Of a DNA stretch of 64,000 nucleotides, positions 1-7,744 are shown piece after piece. A program made the position numbers and the translations under genes. Below the pieces are notes generated by a model. It saw only the letters and a program-made list of their open reading frames with translations. It did not search any database and had not been told where the DNA came from. Location of the stretch: the NCBI GenBank assembly GCA_040905705.1, contig JBBDQZ010000063.1, positions 1-64,000 on the forward strand. The letters are read 5' to 3'. How positions within the stretch are numbered: position 1 is the stretch's first letter; each line of letters starts with the position of its first letter. Source of the DNA: JBBDQZ01 sp040905705. Lineage in GTDB: Bacteria > Bacteroidota > Rhodothermia > Balneolales > Natronogracilivirgulaceae.

Positions 1-15
1 CTATGCAACAATGAG

Positions 16-43
16 TTGTCAGGAATATAACTGAAACTTTAGT
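16..43 (+). promoter_or_regulatory. possible promoter of the cold shock gene
   Basis: TTGTCA at 16-21 and TTTAGT at 38-43, separated by 16 bases, resemble a sigma-70 promoter and lie about 40 bases before the cold shock start codon. The match is partial and the lineage may use a different -10 consensus, so this is a weak prediction. Confidence 0.25.
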
Positions 44-84
44 TACCAATTACCATAAATAATAACGAAAGAGTATTACAAATC

Positions 85-297
85 ATGTCAGAAGAACGCG
101 AAACCGGTGTTGTAAAATGGTTTAACGGTGCCAAAGGTTATGGTTTTATCAGCCGGGAAAGTGGCGAGGATCTGTTTGTCCACTTTAGTGAAATCCAGAC
201 TGAGGGATACCGGGTATTGAATGAAGGTGAAAAAGTAGAGTTTACTGTTGCAGAAAGTGACAAAGGATTGCAAGCAAAGGAAGTGATAAAAATATGA
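85..297 (+). CDS. cold shock domain protein (CspA family)
   Basis: This is a single cold-shock domain of 70 residues, the usual length for the family. The two RNA-binding motifs are visible: KGYGFI at residues 17-22 (RNP1) and LFVHFS at 30-35 (RNP2), after the typical TGVVKWFN opening. Such proteins bind single-stranded RNA and DNA and act as RNA chaperones in the cytoplasm, in cold or general stress. It stands alone, with about 280 bases before the next gene. The sequence does not show whether it is cold-inducible or constitutive. Family assignment is very secure. Confidence 0.97.
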   Translation: MSEERETGVVKWFNGAKGYGFISRESGEDLFVHFSEIQTEGYRVLNEGEKVEFTVAESDKGLQAKEVIKI

Positions 298-580
298 GGT
301 TTTAAGGCAAGGCCGTATCATATTCTTGCCTCCGCTCTTCCCATAGTTTTGCCTATACATCTGATTCCTTGTCAGAATCGGATGTGTTCTGTTTCCCATG
401 CAGAAGGGACTCCTTTCTTTTTAATTATTATACAGACGTATAACAGGTGAGTTGCGCCAGTTACAAAGAATTCCTCCCGAAAAGAGAAGTTATTGTTTAT
501 TATAACTTCCTCCTTTCATTTGACCTTCCGGTATAGTTAATTTACTTGGTTGCTATATAATGTAGTACCTACATTTTCGA
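298..580. other. non-coding gap with two small inverted repeats
   Basis: No gene is apparent. AGGCAAG (305-311) and CTTGCCT (325-331) could pair just after the cold shock stop codon, but no T-run follows. GAAGTTAT (486-493) and ATAACTTC (502-509) form a perfect 8-bp inverted repeat with an 8-base loop. A TATAAT sequence at 556-561 lies 20 bases before the M20 peptidase start without a convincing -35 partner. Confidence 0.4.
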
Positions 581-2077
581 ATGTCTTATATGGTTGTCCC
601 TATTATCGTTGTCTCTTTTTTGATGCTTCTGATGTTGGTTATTGTACTGCTCGTCAGAACGTTAAAGTACACCCGGCATCATGGAAGCAAGAACCATCAA
701 CTTTCTTCGAGAGTGGATATCGATAAAGCGGTAAAACGCCTGAGCGGCGCTATTCGTTTTGAAACGATTTCCACCCAGTCATATGACGAATTCGATGCCG
801 GTGCTTTCATCAGTATGCACCGTTTTCTGCAATCTGAATTCCCGCTTGTCCATGAGAAGTTGGATAAGGAAGTGGTCAATGATTACAGTCTGATCTTTAC
901 CTGGAAAGGATCACGCCCCGAACTCAAGCCGGTCATGTTGACTTGTCATCTTGATGTTGTTCCCGTGGAACCGGGCACAGAAAAGGATTGGACACACCCG
1001 CCTTTTGAAGGAAAAATTTCCGACGGCTATATCTGGGGCAGAGGCACCATGGATGTACAGGGTGGGCTTCTGGCCATCATGGAAGCCGTTGAAATGTTGC
1101 TGGCAAATGAGTTCACCCCGGAACGAACCATCATTCTGGGATTTGGCCATGATGAGGAGGTGGATGGCGACAGGGGAGCGTTTGGAATTGCACAGGCCCT
1201 GAAAGATCGTGGTGTGGAACTCGAATTCCTATTGGATGAGGGAACTCCTATTGTACATGATGTCATGCCCGAACTGCCCAATCCTGTGGCGCTCGTCGCT
1301 GTTGCCGAAAAAGGGTATCTCAGCCTGGAGCTGATCAGCAATTCGGAGGGCGGGCATTCTTCGGTTCCGCAAGGTATCACAGCGATCGCTGTACTCAGTG
1401 AAGCGATATATCGCCTGGAAAACAACCCTATGAACGGCAAGGTTACCGGCCTCGTAAAGAAAACCATGGAATCCATTGGCCCCCAAATGCCGTTTTTATA
1501 TCGGGTCATCATGGCTAACCTGTGGCTGTTTCGCCCGCTGGTTCAGCGGGAACTCGCCCGGAGACCTGCTACAAAAGCCGCATTGAGCACAACCATTGCC
1601 ACAACTATTTTTGAGTCGGGGGTAAAAGAAAATGTGCTGCCTACCCAGGCCCGCGCCATAGTCAATTTCCGTATTCATCCCAACGATACCATTGAGCGTG
1701 TCATCACCCATGTAAAGGAAACGATTCGGGATTGCGGAGTGGAAATTCGTGTATTGTTTGGTTCAATAGATCCGTCGCACATTTCAGACATGGAACATAC
1801 AGCTTACAAATCCTTAAGAAATACCATCAAACAGGTCTTTCCCGAAGTGGTCGTTGCACCTACCCTTATGGTAGGAGCCACCGATGCCCGTCACTATTCC
1901 GCGTTGACCGATAACATCTATCGGTTTATTCCTCTCCGGGCCGAGGAAAGTGATCTTGATCGCGTTCATGGAACAAATGAACGACTTTCAAAAGAGAACT
2001 ACCACGAGATGATCCTTTTTTACAGGAAGCTGATCCAGAATACGACACAATCCGGCAAGTCCTATGAAAATCATTAA
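581..2077 (+). CDS. membrane-anchored M20 family metallopeptidase (PM20D1-like)
   Basis: M20 enzymes are di-zinc amidohydrolases that remove or add amino-acid groups; the PM20D1/carboxypeptidase S branch hydrolyses peptides and N-acyl amino acids. Metal and catalytic residues are recognisable: HLD at 123-125, the RGTMD motif ending in D158, the catalytic glutamate pair EE at 192-193, and a late histidine in RVHG near residue 465. Residues 4-26 form one hydrophobic segment, so the enzyme is probably inserted in the inner membrane with its catalytic part outside. The 498-residue length fits PM20D1/CPS-like members. The substrate cannot be told from sequence. The next gene, a deacetylase, starts 93 bases downstream. 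Confidence 0.9.
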   Translation: MSYMVVPIIVVSFLMLLMLVIVLLVRTLKYTRHHGSKNHQLSSRVDIDKAVKRLSGAIRFETISTQSYDEFDAGAFISMHRFLQSEFPLVHEKLDKEVVNDYSLIFTWKGSRPELKPVMLTCHLDVVPVEPGTEKDWTHPPFEGKISDGYIWGRGTMDVQGGLLAIMEAVEMLLANEFTPERTIILGFGHDEEVDGDRGAFGIAQALKDRGVELEFLLDEGTPIVHDVMPELPNPVALVAVAEKGYLSLELISNSEGGHSSVPQGITAIAVLSEAIYRLENNPMNGKVTGLVKKTMESIGPQMPFLYRVIMANLWLFRPLVQRELARRPATKAALSTTIATTIFESGVKENVLPTQARAIVNFRIHPNDTIERVITHVKETIRDCGVEIRVLFGSIDPSHISDMEHTAYKSLRNTIKQVFPEVVVAPTLMVGATDARHYSALTDNIYRFIPLRAEESDLDRVHGTNERLSKENYHEMILFYRKLIQNTTQSGKSYENH

Positions 2078-2170
2078 TGAACCCTCCATGTCATCAAACT
2101 CTGACGCACAGACGCCTGATTAACCCATGGATGCTCTATCTGTCCTGATAAATTTTAACATTACTTACGG

Positions 2171-2884
2171 ATGAAAGTACTGTACATCTTTCCGCATCCG
2201 GATGATGAATCTTTCGGCCCTGCACCTGCCATGGCTGCCCAGTTGAGAGCGGGCCATGAAGTCTTTCTGCTCACCTATACGAAGGGAGGAGCTACAAAAG
2301 TGCGTTTCAAACTGGGGTATTCTGTTGAAAAAATGGGGGAGGTTCGATATCGTGAAATGCTCCGTGTGGCGAAGGCCCTGCAACTCACCGGTATGAAGGT
2401 GCTGGATTTACCCGATAGTGGCCTGAAGGAGTTGAACCCGCTGGAACTGGAGGCCGTAACGGAAGAGCATATCCGGGAGATTGCACCCGATGTGGTAGTC
2501 ACGTATGCGGTGCATGGAATAAGCGGTTTTCACGATCATCTGGTTACTCATGCTGTGGTCAAGCGGGTTTTTTGCAAGCTCAGGGAGGAATGGCCGCGTG
2601 CTCCCAAACGCCTTGCCCTGTTTACCCTGGCAGAATCGGAAAAGGATGACGGAAAATTTCGGTTGAATGTTTCCAATCAACAGGAAATCGATTGCGCCGT
2701 TCCGGTTACCGCAGAAGATCTGGGAAAAGGAAGCGATGCCCTGGATTGCTACGATACGTATCAGGAGATCATCAGGGAAGCCAAAGTGCTGGAGAGGATC
2801 GGTAATATTATTTATTTTGAGTTTTTTCAGGAGGAGTTCGACCCCCATGTCACCTCTGTTTTTGAGGCACTTCCACAACCGTAA
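2171..2884 (+). CDS. PIG-L (LmbE-like) family deacetylase
   Basis: This is a zinc-dependent N-acetylglucosaminide-type deacetylase of 237 residues. The HPDDE metal motif lies at residues 9-13, preceded by the family's short VLYIFP strand, and a second histidine cluster (HGISGFHDH, around 114-122) matches the PIG-L zinc-binding region. Members act on GlcNAc conjugates such as bacillithiol or mycothiol precursors, or glycolipids; nothing here fixes the substrate. The gene converges on the next, minus-strand gene and the two overlap by 35 bases at their 3' ends. It may follow the M20 peptidase in one transcript. Confidence 0.9.
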   Translation: MKVLYIFPHPDDESFGPAPAMAAQLRAGHEVFLLTYTKGGATKVRFKLGYSVEKMGEVRYREMLRVAKALQLTGMKVLDLPDSGLKELNPLELEAVTEEHIREIAPDVVVTYAVHGISGFHDHLVTHAVVKRVFCKLREEWPRAPKRLALFTLAESEKDDGKFRLNVSNQQEIDCAVPVTAEDLGKGSDALDCYDTYQEIIREAKVLERIGNIIYFEFFQEEFDPHVTSVFEALPQP

Positions 2885-3236
2885 TCCTCGGTTGTTTCAG
2901 GCCGAAAAGGCCTGTTATTTCCCGGATAAACGGGGCATTCAAGGCATTATCCCCATGATCGATATTCCCCGAAAGGCTTTGCGACTGCCGCTCCTCTTCA
3001 GCCAGTTTTTGAATCATTTGTTCAACGTTCAATCTGGCTTGAACAGGCAGCCGTTTACGTGGATATTGTTCCCGGACCCGCTGTTTGAGCCATTCCTCCT
3101 CTTCATATCGAAGGCGCACGTCCCAATGGCTTTCGATATATTTAAAAAACGCTTTCTCTTCCTCCCCGGTGGCTTCGCCATCTACAATCGGAGTGACAAG
3201 TTCCAATGCCGCTTTTTTTTGTAGCGTTAAAGCCAT
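2850..3236 (-). CDS. anti-sigma-factor-like protein without zinc ligands
   Basis: This 128-residue protein is mostly helical and charged, with no membrane segment. Residues 12-75 resemble the zinc-binding anti-sigma (ZAS) domain: an early 'xxxLDGEAT' stretch (VDGEATGEEE), a histidine at 37 where HxxxCxxC normally begins, and a following basic helix (KQRVREQYPRKRLP) like that of RsrA/RskA-type factors. The two cysteines are absent, with R41 and Y44 at those places, so zinc binding is unlikely. No sigma factor is adjacent. The 3' end overlaps the PIG-L gene by 35 bases. The fold assignment is inference; it could be another small regulator or adaptor. Confidence 0.6.
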   Translation of the reverse strand: MALTLQKKAALELVTPIVDGEATGEEEKAFFKYIESHWDVRLRYEEEEWLKQRVREQYPRKRLPVQARLNVEQMIQKLAEEERQSQSLSGNIDHGDNALNAPFIREITGLFGLKQPRITVVEVPQKQR

Positions 3237-3483
3237 AGTTAACTACTGCTCAATACAGATGAGGGTTAATGCAAGGTACCTGAACGGTAATTATCTCAAG
3301 GCCCTTACAAAGACATATCTGAAGAATTTGAAGACATAAACTGTTTATTTCCATGTAACGTTCCATACTTGCAGAAAAGAAAAAGGATGCGGCTGCATTG
3401 CCGTTATCAGTTATCGTTGATTCTTTGTATTTTACCCATGTTTGAGCCAATTGTAGTTGCCGTTCCAGACCTGATGCTTCCTG

Positions 3484-4269
3484 ATGCCCCAGTTTCGTTT
3501 GTTATATTTCTTTTTGTTATCAGCAATCATACTGCTGGCGTTAGCACGTGTTGCCGGGGCACAAGTGATCAATGTAGAGCGGCACAGGGTAGAGGCCGAC
3601 ACGGTTGGCGTCTGGGCCGGAGGGCTCGGATTCGGTTTTAATACTTCACAGAATAAATCCCGTGTCACACGTTTCAACACATCAGCCGATCTCACTTATA
3701 TCGCTGAAAATCACGATTACCTGCTGCTGGGCCGTAATAATTTTTTAAGGGTGGAAGGCGACAATGTGCTGAACGACGGCTTCTTGCATCTGAGGTCCGT
3801 TTTATACCGGGACCGGATATACGCTCCCGAGATGTTCCTGCAGATACAGTACAATCTCGACTGGGGACTTAAACGAAGGGCACTCGCCGGAGCCAACCTG
3901 CGTATTCGATTGCATCAGACCGACCATTTTTCAGCGTTTGTCAGTTCAGGTTTTATGTATGAAAATGAGATCTGGATGGATAATGACGAGGAGGAACGGG
4001 CGGAATTTTCTTACCTGAAATCCACTACCAGCCTGAATATACGCGGACAAGTGTCCGATCATTTTGGTGTTGCAGCGATCAGCTATTATCAGGCTCGCCC
4101 CGGCCGCTTTTTTACACCGAGATTTACTTCCGACTGGCAGCTGCGCTTTCGAATTTCGGATCATCTCGGGTTTTCTGTTCAATTTGTTTGTACGTTGGAT
4201 GCGGATCCGCCTCTTCAAACAACAAAATTTATTTACAATATTAATAACCTTTTGGAAGTTAGGTTCTAA
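3484..4269 (+). CDS. outer-membrane beta-barrel protein, DUF481-like
   Basis: The protein has 261 residues with a clear signal peptide (hydrophobic 5-22, cleavage near AGA-Q at 26/27). After it come alternating amphipathic strands rich in aromatic and charged residues, ending in an aromatic C-terminus (EVRF), typical of an outer-membrane barrel. The order of strands and the 'SADLTYIAENHDYLLLGRNN' style resemble the DUF481 family of small salt-stress or surface barrel proteins. The function is unknown. It sits alone on the plus strand between the anti-sigma-like gene and the thioredoxin lipoprotein. The signal peptide is secure; the family name is moderate. Confidence 0.75.
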   Translation: MPQFRLLYFFLLSAIILLALARVAGAQVINVERHRVEADTVGVWAGGLGFGFNTSQNKSRVTRFNTSADLTYIAENHDYLLLGRNNFLRVEGDNVLNDGFLHLRSVLYRDRIYAPEMFLQIQYNLDWGLKRRALAGANLRIRLHQTDHFSAFVSSGFMYENEIWMDNDEEERAEFSYLKSTTSLNIRGQVSDHFGVAAISYYQARPGRFFTPRFTSDWQLRFRISDHLGFSVQFVCTLDADPPLQTTKFIYNINNLLEVRF

Positions 4270-4370
4270 TGACATCGATCCTGTTAACGGTCTCTAACGA
4301 ACTGGATGCCGGATCATCGCAACAGGCCGGGGAAGGGGTTATACGGTGTGAGTGAACTTTTAAACTTCGA

Positions 4371-4892
4371 ATGAATCATATGAAGCAAATAATGAAAGTG
4401 TCGATTTTGGTGATAAGCCTGCTGGCATCTTGCGGGGGCGGTGATGATGTTTCTGATCAATCATCACAGAACGGCCAGTATGACTTCTGGGTGTCCATTG
4501 AAAAGGCCCAGGAAAAAGCGCTGGATGATGGCAAATATATAGTGCTGGATGTATATGCCGAATGGTGTGGTTTTTGTCGCAGAATGAATCTGGAAACCTA
4601 TGCCGACCAGCGTGTTCAGGATGCACTCGATCGTTATTTTCATCCGGTTAGAATTAATTCCGAATCGGAACGGAAGGTCACCTTCCTGAATGAGGACTAT
4701 ACTCAAAGAGAGCTGGCGATGAACTTTGGTGTAAATACACTCCCGACCACTATTTTCATCTCCCCTGAAGGGGAACCGATCGCGGCTCAGCCCGGATTCA
4801 TTGACGCAGATATCTTTCACCGAATGCTTTCCTATGTAGGAACCGAAAGCTATCAAAATGTTTCTTTCCAGCAATATACCGATTCCAATTAA
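4371..4892 (+). CDS. thioredoxin-like lipoprotein, periplasmic
   Basis: The 173-residue protein begins with a lipoprotein signal (LLASC, lipidated cysteine at residue 21) followed by a short flexible linker rich in Gly, Asp and Ser. A thioredoxin fold follows, with the redox motif WCGFC (cysteines 66 and 69) and a cis-proline loop (TLPTT). This places a dithiol/disulfide-active domain on the outer face of the inner membrane or in the periplasm. DsbD follows at once on the same strand, which suggests that the lipoprotein receives electrons from DsbD, or works beside it in cytochrome c maturation or disulfide repair. ATG codons at 4380 and 4392 are alternative starts and keep the signal sequence. 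Confidence 0.88.
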   Translation: MNHMKQIMKVSILVISLLASCGGGDDVSDQSSQNGQYDFWVSIEKAQEKALDDGKYIVLDVYAEWCGFCRRMNLETYADQRVQDALDRYFHPVRINSESERKVTFLNEDYTQRELAMNFGVNTLPTTIFISPEGEPIAAQPGFIDADIFHRMLSYVGTESYQNVSFQQYTDSN

Positions 4893-4927
4893 GGGGATTG
4901 AATTTGTTTAAGGAGTTTCCACTATTG

Positions 4928-6748
4928 ATGAATACCATACCGCTAATAAAATTTTTTATAGTGGTTCTTATTGGTGTTTCGGGCTTATACCCCGTTGACA
5001 GCTATTCCCAGTTGAGGGAAAGTTCGGAAAAAGTCGAGGTTGAAACTTTTCTGTCCGTTGATGCCGTTCGTCCCGGTGACACTTTCAGGGCGGCAGTCAT
5101 GCTCCATATCGCCGATAACTGGCATATCAATGCCCATCGTCCCACTCTGAACTATCTTATAGGTACTGAGGTATTGTTGGAGGCCCGGAACAGGTTCATT
5201 GTTGCCGATATCATCTATCCGGTGCCCGAAAAATATGAATTTGCCTTTGCCGGCGGCGAAGCATTGCTTGTTTATGAGGGAGTCACTCCGGTATATCTGG
5301 ATATTCGCGCCTCGTCCGAACTCGAGCCCGGCAGCTATCAACTGGACGGTTCTGCCCGTGTTCAGGCTTGTGATGACCAGAATTGCCTGGCCCCGTCAAA
5401 TATCCCGTTTACCTTGGATATGGAAGTTATCGGTGCCGGCCGGCCGGTTACTGCCATAAATGAGAATATTTTTGACGGTTACGAATCAGGGATGTCCGTA
5501 GCAGAGATCCCCGTTCAAACCGGATCGGTGAACGAAATCGAATTAATGTTCCGGGATCGCGGATTGATTTTGACATTTATGGCATTGTTTCTTATTGGAC
5601 TTGCCCTGAATCTGACGCCATGTGTTTATCCGATGCTCTCTGTAACCGTATCTATTTTCGGGGGACAAAATGACCCCAATCTCATGCGGGTCTTTTCCAA
5701 AGCGGCCACCTATGTGCTGGGAATTGCTACCATGTACAGTGTCCTGGGTGTGCTGGCATCCTTTAGCGGAGAGCTGTTCGGTACCTGGCTGCAACATCCA
5801 TGGGTGCTCGGCGGGATCGGATTGCTGTTATTTGCCCTCGCCCTGAGTATGTTTGGGGTGTATGAGATTCAGATGCCCTATTGGATCACTTCCCGGATTG
5901 GCAGCAAGGGAGGGAGGTCCACCGGTTTCCTGGGGACCTATTTCTCCGGTTTGGTAGTTGGGGTTTTTGCCGCCCCATGCATCGGGCCTCCCATCATCGC
6001 GCTCCTGGCTTTTATTGGGGCACAAGGAGACCCTGTGTTCGGATTTTGGTCGTTTTTTATCCTTTCTCTCGGCCTGGGCCTGCCATATCTCATACTCGGA
6101 ACTTTTTCAGGCCTCCTTCCCCAACTGCCGAAATCAGGCATATGGATGGTCTGGGTGAAAAAAGTATTTGGTGTGATATTGATTGCTCTGGCCCTGTTTT
6201 ATCTCATCATACCCTTCTTTTCTGTCACTGAAGCCTATGTGGTGGTTCCGATTGCATTGATCGCAGGGGGCATCTACCTCGGCTTTTTGGAATCTTCGGG
6301 ACGCGGAACCCCGGTCTTTTCAAAAATTAAAATGGCGTTTGGGACACTGGCTATTGTTGCGGGGTTTGTTTTTATCATAAATCTCCAGAAAGAGGGAATG
6401 GTATGGGAACCTTATGACGAGGATCGGCTGATGGAGGCAAAAGCCCGGGATAAACCGGTTGTCATGGATTTTTATGCCGATTGGTGCATTCCATGTCTGG
6501 AACTGGAACGCCTGACGTTTACCGATTCCGAAGTGGTCGAAGCAACCAGTGATATGGTCAGGTTGAAGGTCGATTTGACACATTTCGATGCCGACGGCCC
6601 GGAAGCACTCCGCAGGAAGTATAATATTGCGGGAGTTCCGACTATCGTGTTTCTCGATAAACAGGGAGAGGAGGTGGCCGACGCACGGATAATCGGATTT
6701 GTGGGGCCGAATGAATTCATCAGACGCGTTGAAATGGTTGACAATTGA
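4928..6748 (+). CDS. dsbD: thiol:disulfide interchange protein DsbD
   Basis: DsbD carries electrons from cytoplasmic thioredoxin to periplasmic acceptors. All three parts are present in order: an N-terminal periplasmic domain after a signal sequence, with its cysteine pair at C148 and C153; a transmembrane core of about eight helices holding the LTPCVYP and APCIGPP cysteines; and a C-terminal thioredoxin domain with CIPC at 520-523. I start it at the ATG at 4928 (606 residues), with AAGGAG at 4910-4915; an upstream TTG at 4898 lies too close to its only purine-rich stretch. It is probably cotranscribed with the thioredoxin lipoprotein, whose stop is 35 bases upstream. Confidence 0.95.
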   Translation: MNTIPLIKFFIVVLIGVSGLYPVDSYSQLRESSEKVEVETFLSVDAVRPGDTFRAAVMLHIADNWHINAHRPTLNYLIGTEVLLEARNRFIVADIIYPVPEKYEFAFAGGEALLVYEGVTPVYLDIRASSELEPGSYQLDGSARVQACDDQNCLAPSNIPFTLDMEVIGAGRPVTAINENIFDGYESGMSVAEIPVQTGSVNEIELMFRDRGLILTFMALFLIGLALNLTPCVYPMLSVTVSIFGGQNDPNLMRVFSKAATYVLGIATMYSVLGVLASFSGELFGTWLQHPWVLGGIGLLLFALALSMFGVYEIQMPYWITSRIGSKGGRSTGFLGTYFSGLVVGVFAAPCIGPPIIALLAFIGAQGDPVFGFWSFFILSLGLGLPYLILGTFSGLLPQLPKSGIWMVWVKKVFGVILIALALFYLIIPFFSVTEAYVVVPIALIAGGIYLGFLESSGRGTPVFSKIKMAFGTLAIVAGFVFIINLQKEGMVWEPYDEDRLMEAKARDKPVVMDFYADWCIPCLELERLTFTDSEVVEATSDMVRLKVDLTHFDADGPEALRRKYNIAGVPTIVFLDKQGEEVADARIIGFVGPNEFIRRVEMVDN

Positions 6749-6865
6749 CAGATGATCCCGTCGTTCCGGAGTTAATGAACAGCTCGATCGTTCTGTTTGC
6801 GGTGCTGGCTGAATTCAGAGCTGTACCGATCCCGCACAAATTCACATGAGGCCGGTTTGGGCTGA

Positions 6866-7603
6866 TTAGGTTCCGGTTCCGTGCCCGGATTCAACTTCCG
6901 GTAAATCATCCTGTGTTATTGGCTGAAACCGGCTCCATGGGGGGCTATTCGGCAGTGGCAGTGTGAACGTCATGGCTTCATCCCGGGTCGGATGCAGAAA
7001 ACTCAATTTGTTGCACATCAATGCAATGGTACCATTTGTTGAAGCATGGCCTCCATATTTGCGGTCTCCTGTGATCGGCATTCCGGCGGCCGACAGTTGC
7101 GCCCGGATCTGGTGAAAGCGCCCCGTCTGCAATAGAACCGCAATCAGGGAAAAGGAACCTTTTGTTTGTAGCGGGTGCACAGTGAGCTCTGCTTTTTGCG
7201 AGTGGCGAGAGGGTTTGTCGACAATGAAAGCTTTTTTCTGGTTTTCATCTTTTCGAAGATAGTGGACCAGTTTGCCGGGAGGGATGTTCCGGGATTCTAC
7301 CACAGCCAGATACATTTTCTCCATATTCTGGTTCCGGATCTGTTGTGACAGACGTGAAGCGGCTTTCGATGTCCGGGCCAATACCATAAGGCCGCTAACC
7401 GTACGGTCCAGCCGTTGTACCAGCGCAAGAAAGACATTGCCCGGCTTTTTATATTTCTCTTTGAGATATTTTTTTAATATGGATTGAACATCCTCGTCAC
7501 CGGTTACATCACCCTGGGAGAGCATTCGTCCGGGTTTGTTGATTACCAGCAGGTGATTGTCTTCAAAAACAATTTCAATATTTTGATAGACTTCGAAAAT
7601 CAT
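6866..7603 (-). CDS. RluA-family RNA pseudouridine synthase
   Basis: This enzyme isomerises a specific uridine in rRNA or tRNA to pseudouridine. The catalytic motif is QRLDRTVSG with the aspartate at residue 66, matching the HRLDxxTSG signature except for Gln in place of the first His. The RluA-type ending (GRFHQIRAQL, ITGDRKYGG) is also present. It has no S4 domain, so it belongs with the short RluA/RluC-like members. I choose the ATG at 7603 (245 residues); an in-frame TTG lies three codons earlier. The target position in RNA cannot be deduced. The gene converges with dsbD across a 117-base gap that shows no clear terminator. Confidence 0.92.
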   Translation of the reverse strand: MIFEVYQNIEIVFEDNHLLVINKPGRMLSQGDVTGDEDVQSILKKYLKEKYKKPGNVFLALVQRLDRTVSGLMVLARTSKAASRLSQQIRNQNMEKMYLAVVESRNIPPGKLVHYLRKDENQKKAFIVDKPSRHSQKAELTVHPLQTKGSFSLIAVLLQTGRFHQIRAQLSAAGMPITGDRKYGGHASTNGTIALMCNKLSFLHPTRDEAMTFTLPLPNSPPWSRFQPITQDDLPEVESGHGTGT

Positions 7604-7744
7604 GTAGCTCAATTATTGTTATGTTATTTTTACGATTCATAATACCATAAAATAGACGCGATACGGAACACATAATGGTAAAATTATTTTTGCAGCGATG
7701 AGATAATATATGATGCGTCAACCATATCCCGTTTTCACGTGAGT

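Noticed and set aside
2667..3224. A 185-codon plus-strand frame overlapping the PIG-L and anti-sigma-like genes
   Set aside because: It runs out of frame through two better-supported genes and resembles nothing I know.
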